DNA of 64,000 bases from Magnetospirillum sp. (GCA_027532905.1 JAPZUA010000002.1:124001-188000), one strand, 5' to 3'; counted from the stretch's first letter, positions 23,520 to 31,228 are shown. Made by a program: numbers and translations. Notes: generated from the sequence alone by a model not told the origin.

Positions 23520-24596
23520 ATGATCCCTCGGGTCGACTCGCGCGAAGTTTTGATTTTTTCGCTTTCCACGGGTGCAGTGCCGGAGCCGGACGCAAACGAA
23601 GCCGCGCATGATCTTTCGTTGCGGAGCTATATGGCGCTGTTGCAGGCAGCAGTCTCGCGCGGCGAGGCATCTTCATCTCCGACCGACGGAGAATTGATGC
23701 GCGATCCGGAAGGCGGTGAAGAAGCGGACGATCGGGCCGCACCTCCTGAAGACGGGAAAAAGCGCAATATTTTGCTGCTCAAAGCAGTCGTCGAAGAAGA
23801 CGATCATTTTGAGCTTTTCTTTCAGTCCGGCGACGCGCATGGCTCTGTGCCCGATTTTCTTGATCCGGAAACAGGTCGCGTCCGCCCTGCCGCCCGGCGC
23901 GGGCGCGAGTTGAACGCCTACTCTGCGCACCTGCTCCTGCGGAAGCAGCCACGTGTGCGGGGCAGCTATCCGGCTTTGCTGGAGCGGACCCATTTGCTCA
24001 GCCGCTCGATCGTGGTGCCCTTTCTTGCGCGCCTGATGCGGCAGCAGCTGCGCCGCATGCGTCAAAGTCCCGCCAACACGAGCGAAACCGCGCTCGCATC
24101 CCGTTTTACATTTCTAGACCCCGATCAAGTTCGCAAAAAGTTCAGGCCGCGTTTGTCGGCCACGATTCAGCAGTCGTACTCGCTCCAGCAGGCGCTGGCT
24201 GGCAACGAGGTGCAATACATCGAATTGCTCGACGACGATCCCGACGATGCCTTCGACTCCATCAACTTCACAGCTGCGCGCCGGACGATTAGGCTTGAAA
24301 TCGCGCCGCGGCGGAATTGGGGCGAGGTTTTTGCGCAAGCGTTGGCCTTTGGAAGAGAGAAGGGGTATAAATCCGCGCAAGTGAGGATCCGCCGGAGCGT
24401 CACCGGCAAAGAGGAGTCCTCAAGTCGAATCCCGCTTGAGAGCGAAAATGCGGCGGAATGGCTCTTCGGTGGTCATGAGACGATCTCTGGTTTTAGGGAG
24501 GATCTGAAGCAATGCGCGGACGAGCCGCACCCCGAAACGATCGCGAAAATGCTGAGGCTGTTGCGCCGGCAGGCGCTGTGGCGCGCGCCGGGCTGA
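23520..24596 (+). CDS. Accessory-block soluble protein (RexA-position), unknown function
   Basis: A 358-residue soluble protein with no recognised domain. The first 90 residues include an acidic segment ('EGGEEADDRAAPPEDG'); the middle has 'NAYSAHLLLRK' and a basic helix 'PFLARLMRQQLRRMR' (about residues 163-177) that could bind nucleic acid; the end is basic ('KMLRLLRRQALWR'). AGGA sits 8 bp before the ATG. It overlaps the next gene by 85 bp. Codon use is less GC-biased than that of its neighbours, suggesting recent acquisition. Its place between the left operators and the repressor equals that of lambda rexA. Confidence 0.75.
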   Translation: MIPRVDSREVLIFSLSTGAVPEPDANEAAHDLSLRSYMALLQAAVSRGEASSSPTDGELMRDPEGGEEADDRAAPPEDGKKRNILLLKAVVEEDDHFELFFQSGDAHGSVPDFLDPETGRVRPAARRGRELNAYSAHLLLRKQPRVRGSYPALLERTHLLSRSIVVPFLARLMRQQLRRMRQSPANTSETALASRFTFLDPDQVRKKFRPRLSATIQQSYSLQQALAGNEVQYIELLDDDPDDAFDSINFTAARRTIRLEIAPRRNWGEVFAQALAFGREKGYKSAQVRIRRSVTGKEESSSRIPLESENAAEWLFGGHETISGFREDLKQCADEPHPETIAKMLRLLRRQALWRAPG

Positions 24597-25201
24597 CGCC
24601 GACCGCAATCGTCGAGGCTTTCGAACTCCTCGCCCGACCTTTCGGTTATCTGCGGATTCGGCATCGCGCCAAATGGGCGGTCGATATTTGGTTTCCTGCG
24701 GCTGCCGCCGTCGTCATGACGGCACTTTACGTCTTCAGCCCTGCTCCTCCGGGCATTCTGGGCGATGGCGGCTTGCTCAAGGAGATGCGCGACGTCATCG
24801 CAATCATGGTCGCGTTCTATGTTGCTGCACTCACGGCAATCGTCAGTATCCAAAGTCCGTTTCTCGATGCCGCCATGGACGGTAAGACACCGCCCCGGAT
24901 GCCGCGCACGTATCACGGCCATACCACTTGGGAAATACCGATTCGTCGGCAGTTTCTCGGTGCGCTGCTGGGCTATCTTGTCTGCGTTCAGATACTGGTA
25001 ATCGTTGCGTCGTTCGGCATTCGCTTCGTAGCACCTTTGGCTGTCGCCGCGTTGCCGGATGTGTGGCTACTCGTATCCAAGGCGTTTGTCGTCTTCATCT
25101 GCGTGTTCGCGTTTGCGCAGGTTTCGCTAGGCACGATGATCGTGGTGCATTATCTCGGCTCTCGGCTCAATTCGCCACAGCGCGCAGCGCCACAAGATTG
25201 A
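24512..25201 (+). CDS. Four-helix membrane protein (RexB-position), unknown function
   Basis: A 229-residue protein: a soluble N-terminal 50 residues, then transmembrane helices at about 55-75, 93-113, 148-168 and 187-214, and a short polar tail. A strong GGGAGGA site 10 bp before the ATG at 24512 lies inside the upstream gene, so the two are co-translated with an 85-bp overlap. The pair (soluble protein plus four-helix membrane protein) is like lambda RexA/RexB or Kiwa-type defence in plan, but I see no family signature of either. It converges on the repressor gene 59 bp away. Confidence 0.75.
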   Translation: MRGRAAPRNDRENAEAVAPAGAVARAGLTPTAIVEAFELLARPFGYLRIRHRAKWAVDIWFPAAAAVVMTALYVFSPAPPGILGDGGLLKEMRDVIAIMVAFYVAALTAIVSIQSPFLDAAMDGKTPPRMPRTYHGHTTWEIPIRRQFLGALLGYLVCVQILVIVASFGIRFVAPLAVAALPDVWLLVSKAFVVFICVFAFAQVSLGTMIVVHYLGSRLNSPQRAAPQD

Positions 25202-25260
25202 CTGTCAGCCGGTCAATCCTCTTGCGCTGATCTTCGTATAGAGCGACTTCTTTTCGAGCG

Positions 25261-25875
25261 CTACGGCACGATCGCGCGCACGCGCGCGGCCCAATCGAGA
25301 CGCACATCCTCGCGCGGGCTGGCGTTGTGGCTCACCAAGCGCCAGAGGTTCTTCCGGCGGCCGGGTTCAAGTTTTTTCACGAGCAGCGGGCCGTCGTGCA
25401 CCTGCACGACCGACAGCCGATTGACCGCATCTTCCATCACGCCGGCCGATTGATCGACGGCGTAGTAGAGGGTCCAGCCGTCTTCGAGCTGCGGCAGCAT
25501 GGAGTCGCCGCGCACGCGCACGGCATTGACAGGACCGTCTTGGCCGGGAAACGGCGGCACGTCGTCGATCCGTTGTCCTTTGGAGAGGTCGTCGACGAGG
25601 AATATCTCGGCGCCGGCCCCGACATATCCCACGAGGGGCACGACCGATTGCATCGATTCGAGCGCCAGCTTTTGGCCTATGCCGGTTGCGAGCCAATCCG
25701 GGTTCACGCCCAACGCGCGCGCGATCTGCGGCGTGAGGCCGGATTTCTGCGCTTCCGGCTGCAGCAGATGCCAAATGCTTGCCTGCTTCACGCCGACGCG
25801 GCGCGCGAGATCGGACTGCGTGACGCCGCCCGCGTTCTTCATCGCCCAGTTCAGCCTGTCGGCATATCGTTCCAT
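25261..25875 (-). CDS. CI-like repressor with S24 peptidase domain
   Basis: A 204-residue repressor. Residues 1-60 are an XRE-type helix-turn-helix ('TQSDLARRVGVKQASIWHLL'); 80-204 form a LexA/S24 peptidase domain with a likely Ala87-Gly88 cleavage site ('GYVGAGAE'), nucleophile Ser125 ('RGDSMLPQLEDGW') and Lys167 ('LLVKKLEPG'). RecA-stimulated self-cleavage would induce the prophage. It is divergent from cro across an 84-bp switch with three operators, and its start lies 10 bp from the first of these, implying autoregulation. Confidence 0.93.
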   Translation of the reverse strand: MERYADRLNWAMKNAGGVTQSDLARRVGVKQASIWHLLQPEAQKSGLTPQIARALGVNPDWLATGIGQKLALESMQSVVPLVGYVGAGAEIFLVDDLSKGQRIDDVPPFPGQDGPVNAVRVRGDSMLPQLEDGWTLYYAVDQSAGVMEDAVNRLSVVQVHDGPLLVKKLEPGRRKNLWRLVSHNASPREDVRLDWAARVRAIVP

Positions 25876-25885
25876 TGTTTTAAAC

Positions 25886-25949
25886 TACAAAAGTCCCTGT
25901 AGATGGGCTCTACCGAATTACCTGTTGACGAGCTACAGGTTTGTCTGTA
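25886..25949. promoter_or_regulatory. Right operators: three sites between repressor and cro
   Basis: Sites TACA-AAAGTCCC-TGTA (25886-25901), TACC-GAATTACC-TGTT (25911-25926) and TACA-GGTTTGTC-TGTA (25934-25949). Centres are 25 and 23 bp apart. The outer two are perfect at the four-base arms; the middle one is degenerate. The arrangement is that of lambda OR1-OR3. Binding by the repressor and Cro is inferred from position. Confidence 0.72.
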
Positions 25950-25953
25950 AATC
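25925..25953 (+). promoter_or_regulatory. Rightward early promoter (PR-like)
   Basis: TTGACG (25925-25930), a 17-bp spacer containing the perfect operator 25934-25949, and TAAATC (25948-25953). The -35 is identical to that of the leftward promoter. The expected start point is within a base or two of the cro ATG at 25960, so the cro mRNA may be leaderless. Confidence 0.62.
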
Positions 25954-25959
25954 GGGGGC

Positions 25960-26193
25960 ATGGAGACGACATCGCCCCTGGAACGCGCCGTCCAAAAGCT
26001 CGGCGGCCAAAGCGCCACCGCCCGCGCGCTCAATGTGAGCCAAGCGTCGGTTTGGTATTGGCTCAAACACGGCAAGGTATCGGCGGAATACACGCCAAGG
26101 CTTGCCCAGCTTGCGGGCCTTGCCGCGCACGAGCTGCGCCCCGACATTTTCCCGCCGCCGGTCGCGCAATCCGAAAAAGCAGGTGCCGCATGA
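25960..26193 (+). CDS. Cro-like (YdaS-type) regulator
   Basis: A 77-residue protein with a helix-turn-helix at about 10-45 ('AVQKLGGQSATARALNVSQASVWYWL'), the YdaS/Cro form. It is divergent from the repressor and first in the rightward early operon. It should repress the repressor gene and commit to lytic growth. There is no conventional ribosome-binding site (only a G run directly before the ATG), in line with a leaderless message. Confidence 0.88.
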   Translation: METTSPLERAVQKLGGQSATARALNVSQASVWYWLKHGKVSAEYTPRLAQLAGLAAHELRPDIFPPPVAQSEKAGAA

Positions 26194-26591
26194 GCGTCGA
26201 AAACCGCGTTGCCGCGGCGCTGCCCCTGGACGGTGTGTCCCGCTGCATTTTCGCGATCACCGAGAAGATGATCGCCGAAGATCAGGCCAAATCGCGCAGC
26301 ACGCGTGTTCGGATTTCGGCGGGCATGACGTCGGCTGGCATCGATTCGGCGATCGCGCGAGCTGCCTGCTTGATTTCGGCGATTGCCGACTCCGGCAGCA
26401 TTCCGTCGTCCACCAAGCGCAGTATCAAAGCGTTTGTGAAGCAGATGGCCACGGTCGATTGCACCATCGATTTTACAGCCAAGGTCGATACGTCGGAAGG
26501 CGTCATTGAAAGCGTCTCCTTTGTGGTTAAACCCGCAAGGATTGCACGCGGGTCGGTTCTCGGCAAATCGCGCAAAGAGGCCGGTCAATGA
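26190..26591 (+). CDS. Hypothetical early protein (133 aa)
   Basis: ATGA overlaps with cro before it and the next gene after it make this frame part of a continuous coupled series. The N-terminal 30 residues are helical ('CIFAITEKMIAEDQ') and the C-terminal part is beta-rich ('TIDFTAKVDTSEG'). No domain recognised. A second open frame with a strong ribosome-binding site lies antisense inside it (26282-26506), so which strand codes in the middle is not fully settled. Confidence 0.6.
   Translation: MSVENRVAAALPLDGVSRCIFAITEKMIAEDQAKSRSTRVRISAGMTSAGIDSAIARAACLISAIADSGSIPSSTKRSIKAFVKQMATVDCTIDFTAKVDTSEGVIESVSFVVKPARIARGSVLGKSRKEAGQ
26282..26506 (-). CDS. Possible antisense gene (74 aa) inside the cro-distal gene
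   Basis: On the minus strand an ATG at 26506 is preceded at about 9 bp by an excellent AAAGGAGA site, followed by 74 sense-like codons. The product has a helical C-terminal half ('MLPESAIAEIKQAARAIAES'). It opposes the early operon. Either it is a real nested antisense gene or the ribosome-binding site is a coincidence; the coupled plus-strand frame is preferred. Confidence 0.33.
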   Translation of the reverse strand: MTPSDVSTLAVKSMVQSTVAICFTNALILRLVDDGMLPESAIAEIKQAARAIAESMPADVMPAEIRTRVLRDLA

Positions 26592-26860
26592 AGGTTCCTC
26601 CGCTGCATCCGTTGCCGGGCCACAAGCTTCACCCGATCGCCAAGCTGTCGCAGCGCTATCGCCCGACGGCGCGCGGCATCGAGGCCCGGGTCTTCGAGGC
26701 CAAGCTCGTCGCCAGGCTCGGAAGTTCGAACATCGATTGCATTGCCGCGTCTGCGGTTTTTCGCGCGTGCAAGGCGTTCGAGATCGAGCGTTTTTTTGGT
26801 CATGCGCGCTACTATGCGCCGCACAACCCCGCCAATTCCGTCCGCGCGGGGGCCCGCTAA
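26588..26860 (+). CDS. Hypothetical early protein (90 aa)
   Basis: A basic, soluble protein (start MKVPPLHPLPGHKLHP) with AGAGG 8 bp before the ATG. It overlaps both neighbours (ATGA before, TAATG after). The middle ('SNIDCIAASAVFRACKAFEIERFF') looks helical. Function unknown. Confidence 0.62.
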   Translation: MKVPPLHPLPGHKLHPIAKLSQRYRPTARGIEARVFEAKLVARLGSSNIDCIAASAVFRACKAFEIERFFGHARYYAPHNPANSVRAGAR

Positions 26861-27831
26861 TGGCCGATACGGTCGCCGCGTTTTTCGCTGCCCTTGCCAA
26901 GCGGCGGCTCAATCTCAAAACCGCTGCCTATCTGGGCGACGGGCATCCCAAGATGCTTGAGCGGCTGCAGCGCGGCGAAACGCGCACGCTCGATGCGGCG
27001 TTTGTGGCGCGGTTGGCGGCGAAGCTTGAGGATGGTGCTGCGTTTGTTGGCGAGATTTTCGCCACGCCGAAGGCCGATCCGCTCGCCGCACTCCGCGCCG
27101 ATTTGGCCGCGATCAAACAGGCCGTGGCACCGGGCGCACCGGCCGCGTGCTGGTGGTTCGACGAACACGGCCGGCGTTTTGCCGCGGTGCCGGATCTGGA
27201 AACCGCCGCACGGCTTGCCCTCAATCTGCCGCCGGCCATCGGTGCTGCCGCATTTGCCCAGCGCAATCTCGGCTGGGTCGCGGTGCAAAACGGCGCCCTG
27301 GTGCCGAATGAAGCTGCTGCCGAGGACGCCGCGCAAGCGGCGCGCGCGTTTTTGGGTGCCAGCACCCCTGATGCCTTGCCGCGCGGCTGGCGGGCAGATG
27401 CCGCACCGATCGGCAGCGATGCACGCCCCGAGATAAGGCGCCTCGTCTCGGCCGCCGGGATAGGCGACATCCGCGATGCGCTGCAGGGTGCGCAGCTGCT
27501 GGACCGGGCGAGCGTTTACGCCGTCGAGCCCGACCGCATCACCACGATCTGGCTGGGTGCGGCCCTCAAAACCTCGGCCGATGCGATCGGCAGCACGCTC
27601 GCCGCGCGCAACGACCGGCCCTTTGCCGGCATGCTCGAGCGCCAGATCCGCAACACGGCGGCGGTCGGCGCGCAGCTGTGGCACCTCGCCGACATCCAGA
27701 CCTGCGGCGTGCGCGCCACCTACGACCGGTTTGCCGTGCCCACGCAAGATCGGCGCTTTGTGGCGCATGTGGTCGCGTTCAAGGCGATCGAGCGCGCGCC
27801 CGCGACCATGCCGACAGGGGTGAAAGCATGA
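26860..27831 (+). CDS. Early protein with HTH-like N-terminus and PAS-like C-terminus (323 aa)
   Basis: The first 70 residues ('AKRRLNLKTAAYLGDGHPKMLERLQRG') resemble a short helix-turn-helix. Residues about 215-315 ('DIRDALQGAQLLDRASVYAV', 'TIWLGAAL', 'DRRFVAHVVAFKAI') could form a PAS-like fold. Alanine-rich linkers join the two. Neither match is strong. Its position after cro suggests a regulatory role; this is inference. Confidence 0.55.
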   Translation: MADTVAAFFAALAKRRLNLKTAAYLGDGHPKMLERLQRGETRTLDAAFVARLAAKLEDGAAFVGEIFATPKADPLAALRADLAAIKQAVAPGAPAACWWFDEHGRRFAAVPDLETAARLALNLPPAIGAAAFAQRNLGWVAVQNGALVPNEAAAEDAAQAARAFLGASTPDALPRGWRADAAPIGSDARPEIRRLVSAAGIGDIRDALQGAQLLDRASVYAVEPDRITTIWLGAALKTSADAIGSTLAARNDRPFAGMLERQIRNTAAVGAQLWHLADIQTCGVRATYDRFAVPTQDRRFVAHVVAFKAIERAPATMPTGVKA

Positions 27832-28544
27832 TTGCGCTGCCGCAGGGCGCCGTGCTTTGGGGCAATGCGCTGGACCTTTCGGCCTGTCCGCAGGTCTCGC
27901 GCGATCATGCCGGGCGTGCGGCGGCCGCCTATCTTGCGCGCGCGGCCGAGTGCGGCTGCGACGTGCACTGGACCAACGATCTTGACTGGCTGCAGACGCT
28001 GCACGTCAAGACCGATCTGCCGCATCTGTGGGCGCCGATGCGCGCGCAGCATTGGCCGAACTTCCGCAATACCACATCGATCCTGGTGCTCACGCCTGCC
28101 GGCAGCCGCCAGGCCGTGGCCACGATCTGCGTGCGCCGCCTGTGGGTGGAAGGGCCGCTCGACAGCTGGCTGCTCGCCGCGTTTGGCACCTACAGCTACA
28201 ACGAAATCCTGTCGTTCGGCGGCGATCTGGCGGCCGATGTGGCGGACTGCCATGTCGCCTGGGCTTGCGGCCTGTGGCGCGCCGACCAGCTGCGCGGCCA
28301 GCGCATCGGGCGCGATCTCGTGAGCATGGCGGCGATCGACGCGCTCGCCCGCTGGCATTGGTCCTGGTTCATGGGGCTGCGCCGCGACCAGGCGCACGAG
28401 CGGCTCGGCCTTGCCCCGTTCGACCGGCTCGAAGCACCCGTGCTGCTCGAAGAGGGCAAGAAAATGCTTGCCTGCCTGATGCTGGTCTCGGCCCGCCGCG
28501 CGCGCATCCGCCATATCCAGGCCGAAACGGCGGGTGCGGCATGA
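27828..28544 (+). CDS. Hypothetical early protein (238 aa)
   Basis: A soluble, tryptophan-rich protein (about 10 Trp) with ATGA overlaps at both ends. It has a region 'AVATICVRRLWVEGPLDSWL' and 'WACGLWRADQLRGQRIGRDLVSMAAIDAL' reminiscent of a GNAT acetyl-CoA loop (RGQRIG), but the remaining motifs are not convincing. No function assigned. Confidence 0.6.
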   Translation: MIALPQGAVLWGNALDLSACPQVSRDHAGRAAAAYLARAAECGCDVHWTNDLDWLQTLHVKTDLPHLWAPMRAQHWPNFRNTTSILVLTPAGSRQAVATICVRRLWVEGPLDSWLLAAFGTYSYNEILSFGGDLAADVADCHVAWACGLWRADQLRGQRIGRDLVSMAAIDALARWHWSWFMGLRRDQAHERLGLAPFDRLEAPVLLEEGKKMLACLMLVSARRARIRHIQAETAGAA

Positions 28545-28753
28545 GCAAGACCATGGGCATTGTCTGTGAGCGGTTGCGCCATCGACGGCCCTGGATGCCG
28601 CATCGCGAAGTGAGCGTCGGTGCGGTGCGCGAAGCGGCCGCGCGCGGCCTGCGCCTGGGCGAGATCGCCGATTATTTCAATGTCGAGCGCATCTGCATGG
28701 CCGAATTCTGCGCGCACCATCGCATCGAAGTTTCCGTCGGGGGTGTCGCATGA
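28541..28753 (+). CDS. Hypothetical early protein (70 aa)
   Basis: A small basic protein. 'VGAVREAAARGLRLGEIADYFNVERICMAEF' looks like a helix-turn-helix that could contact DNA. ATGA overlaps on both sides, directly upstream of the GcrA-like gene. Confidence 0.62.
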   Translation: MSKTMGIVCERLRHRRPWMPHREVSVGAVREAAARGLRLGEIADYFNVERICMAEFCAHHRIEVSVGGVA

Positions 28754-29331
28754 TTCGCAACCGCGCCGGGCATCGCATTTGGACGCCCGAAGACGATGCG
28801 ATTCTGCGCGCCGGTTGGGCGGCCGGGCGGCCCGTGCGCGCGATCGCCGAAGAGATCGGCATCACCAAGAATGCCGCCATGGGCCGCGCGCATAGGCTCA
28901 AGCTTGAAGGGCGCCCCAGCCCGATCAAGCGGGCGCGCCCGTCGAGCGCATTCAATCATTCTGCAGCCGCCGTAAGGCGCGGTTTGCAGCAACAAGCTTC
29001 GCCGCGCGTGTCGCCGGCGAAGACGGCACGCGCGCCAGAGGCCGCGCGTGCCGGGGGCGTTTCCTCCCTAAACTTGCCGACGCCGCCGGGCAGTCCCCCG
29101 CTCGGCGGTGTCGGCGTTCTTTTTGGGGAAGCGAAATCGACCCAGTGCGCCTATCCGCTGTGGGGCTCGGAAAAGCCCATGGGCGGTGTCGTCGTCAAAA
29201 GATACACCTGCGGCCAACCCACGACGCGGTGTGTCGACGGCAAGCCTTCGCCCTATTGCGCCGGGCATCATGCCCGGTGCTTCGTGCGGCGTGCGGCACC
29301 GGCAGCTTCATCCGGGGCAGCGGCGGCATGA
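28750..29331 (+). CDS. GcrA-like cell-cycle regulator homologue
   Basis: A 193-residue protein. Residues 11-55 match the GcrA DNA-binding domain ('WTPEDDAILRAGW', 'IAEEIGITKNAAMGRAHRLKLEGRP'). A long Ala/Ser/Pro linker leads to a C-terminal Cys/His region ('CAYPLWG', 'YTCGQP', 'SPYCAGHHARCF') like the GcrA tail that contacts sigma-70. In alphaproteobacteria GcrA activates sigma-70 promoters marked by CcrM adenine methylation. This phage copy overlaps an adenine methyltransferase gene by ATGA, suggesting a linked methylation-dependent control. Confidence 0.85.
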   Translation: MIRNRAGHRIWTPEDDAILRAGWAAGRPVRAIAEEIGITKNAAMGRAHRLKLEGRPSPIKRARPSSAFNHSAAAVRRGLQQQASPRVSPAKTARAPEAARAGGVSSLNLPTPPGSPPLGGVGVLFGEAKSTQCAYPLWGSEKPMGGVVVKRYTCGQPTTRCVDGKPSPYCAGHHARCFVRRAAPAASSGAAAA

Positions 29332-30233
29332 ACGGCGAGCTTTTTCCAGATATCGATCGAAGCCCCGCGTCGCGCACCGGCTATGCTTCGCCGGTCGCCT
29401 GGCGCAGCTGGCCGTTCGGCGATCTTGCGCCCGCAAGCTTCGGCATGATCATGGCCGATCCGCCCTGGGCCTATCGCATGCGCGGCAAAACCGGCTACGG
29501 CAAAAGCCCGCAGGCGCACTACGATTGCATCGACATCGACGATCTTTGCGCCTTGCCCGTGGATCGGTTGGCGGCGACGGATTGCCTGCTGTTCATGTGG
29601 ACGACGTGGCCGTTTTTGGCGAACGGTGCGGCGCACAAGTTGATCAAGGCTTGGGGCTTTGAGCCCAAGACCGGCTTTCCGTGGAAGAAGCTGACCAAGA
29701 AGGGCAAGATTGCCTTCGCCACAGGCTATATCCTGCGCAGCTGCACGGAAGTGGTGATCGTGGCGGTGCGCGGCGCGCCTGCCTACGACGATTTCTATCG
29801 CGCGCGGACGCGCGGGCTGATCGAGGCCCAGGCGCGCGAGCATAGCCGCAAGCCCGATTGCGTCTACGAGATGGCGGAACGGCTTGTGCCCGCCGCCCGG
29901 CGGCTCGATCTGTTTGCACGCGAGCGGCGGGCGGGTTGGTCCGCGTGGGGCAACGAAACGACCAAGTTCCAACCCCCGGTTCCAACCCCTGCCAACCCCT
30001 ACCAACCCCTTCCAACCACGCGCGCCCTCGCTTGCGAGGCCGCTTCCCGCCCGGACGATTCCGTCGCAGCGAATCGATCGCGGGAGAGTGCTGCAGCGAG
30101 CCCGGTCAGCTGCAGCGTTTCTTTGCCGAGCGACGACGATCTGTTGGAGATCCCGCGCTTTCTGAAACGCGGGCCCGACGGGCGGCTGCTCTATCCGCAG
30201 GATACGGCCCCAGCAGGTCGGGTGTTTCCGTGA
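29328..30233 (+). CDS. MT-A70-family DNA adenine methyltransferase
   Basis: A 301-residue protein with catalytic DPPW at residues 44-47 ('GMIMADPPWAYRM'), 'CLLFMWTTWPFL' and 'SCTEVVIVAVRG' of the MT-A70 fold. It probably makes N6-methyladenine in phage or host DNA, either for protection against restriction or for regulation with the GcrA-like protein. The last 95 residues are Pro/Ser-rich with a 'PANPYQPLP' repeat-like tract and look unstructured. ATGA before, GTGA after. Confidence 0.87.
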   Translation: MNGELFPDIDRSPASRTGYASPVAWRSWPFGDLAPASFGMIMADPPWAYRMRGKTGYGKSPQAHYDCIDIDDLCALPVDRLAATDCLLFMWTTWPFLANGAAHKLIKAWGFEPKTGFPWKKLTKKGKIAFATGYILRSCTEVVIVAVRGAPAYDDFYRARTRGLIEAQAREHSRKPDCVYEMAERLVPAARRLDLFARERRAGWSAWGNETTKFQPPVPTPANPYQPLPTTRALACEAASRPDDSVAANRSRESAAASPVSCSVSLPSDDDLLEIPRFLKRGPDGRLLYPQDTAPAGRVFP

Positions 30234-31228
30234 CCGTCCGCGTACTGGCGCGCGGCGTGCCGCGCATGGATTTTGGAGATATCCATTTTTTGGGCGACGC
30301 ACCGCCGCATGGCGAAAGCCTTTCGGGGGCTTCGGCGACTTCGCTGCTGCTCGCCGACTATCGCCGCTGGCTGCGCATGCTCAAGCACCGGTTGAAGCGC
30401 AAGCGGCTGGCGACGGCGCGGGCTTATCGGTCCGAGCTGTTCGCGATGACGCCGGTCGAAGCGTTGCGCTCGCGCAGCACGGATCCGCGGTCGCTGTTTC
30501 TGGGCTATGCGCCGCGCGGGCTCGATGCTTTGGCGGCCGAAGCGCATTGCAATGCGTTCTTCGCACCCGCCGTGGCGCAATGGCTCGATGCCGCGATCGG
30601 CACGCCCGCCTGGCGGGTGGCGGGCTGCGGCATTGCGCGCGCGGACACGTTTGCCGACGGCACGTGGGACCATTGCGCCACGCACGATATCGACGGGCCG
30701 AAGGCGGGCACGGCCGTGCTGACCATTCCGGCGTTCGACGGGCCGGATATCGTCGAGCTTTTTGCGCTCGAGCTCGCCCCGCAGGCGACGCAGCGCCGCG
30801 CGGGCCGCGTCTATCTGCGCACGGGCCATGCGGTGGGGCTCGGCACGCACAGTTTCGAGGCGCGCGAATGGCGCGAAAATTCGACCAGGCTCGCTCTCGT
30901 GGCGCATCCGCTCGACTGGCTGCGGCGCTTTGCCGTCGCCCCCGAGACGGGGGCCTGCGTGCCGCTGCTCGACGGGCAGCCCTGTGCGTGGATCGCCGGG
31001 ATCGATCCCGCACAAGGGATCGCGCTCGACACGCATTTGCAGCGGGAGGCCGACGATCTTTTGTGCGCGGCTGCACCGGTTCTGGCCGACGGCAGTGTCG
31101 ATCCCGATTTTCCGCTGTGCGTGCAAGCGGCCCTCGATCGCGCGCGGCGCCGGCGCATGCCGCCCAAGCCCGAGGTGCTGCTGTGGACGCCGGACACGCA
31201 TTCAAACAAAGAGGAACAAGCGGCATGA
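30230..31228 (+). CDS. Replication-region protein, unknown (332 aa)
   Basis: GTG start overlapping the methyltransferase stop; an ATG at 30266 is an alternative. The N-terminal part is basic and helical ('RRWLRMLKHRLKRKRLATARAYR'), the centre is beta-rich with 'GTAVLTIPAFDGPDIVELFALEL' and 'YLRTGHAVGLG'. The layout and position before the D5-like helicase are compatible with a primase or Toprim-like partner, but I see no definite catalytic motif. Confidence 0.62.
   Translation: MTVRVLARGVPRMDFGDIHFLGDAPPHGESLSGASATSLLLADYRRWLRMLKHRLKRKRLATARAYRSELFAMTPVEALRSRSTDPRSLFLGYAPRGLDALAAEAHCNAFFAPAVAQWLDAAIGTPAWRVAGCGIARADTFADGTWDHCATHDIDGPKAGTAVLTIPAFDGPDIVELFALELAPQATQRRAGRVYLRTGHAVGLGTHSFEAREWRENSTRLALVAHPLDWLRRFAVAPETGACVPLLDGQPCAWIAGIDPAQGIALDTHLQREADDLLCAAAPVLADGSVDPDFPLCVQAALDRARRRRMPPKPEVLLWTPDTHSNKEEQAA

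Noticed and set aside
23520-25201. Calling the accessory pair Kiwa (KwaA/KwaB)
   Set aside because: Size class and one membrane partner fit loosely, but gene order is reversed and I see no DUF4868-like features; left as unknown.
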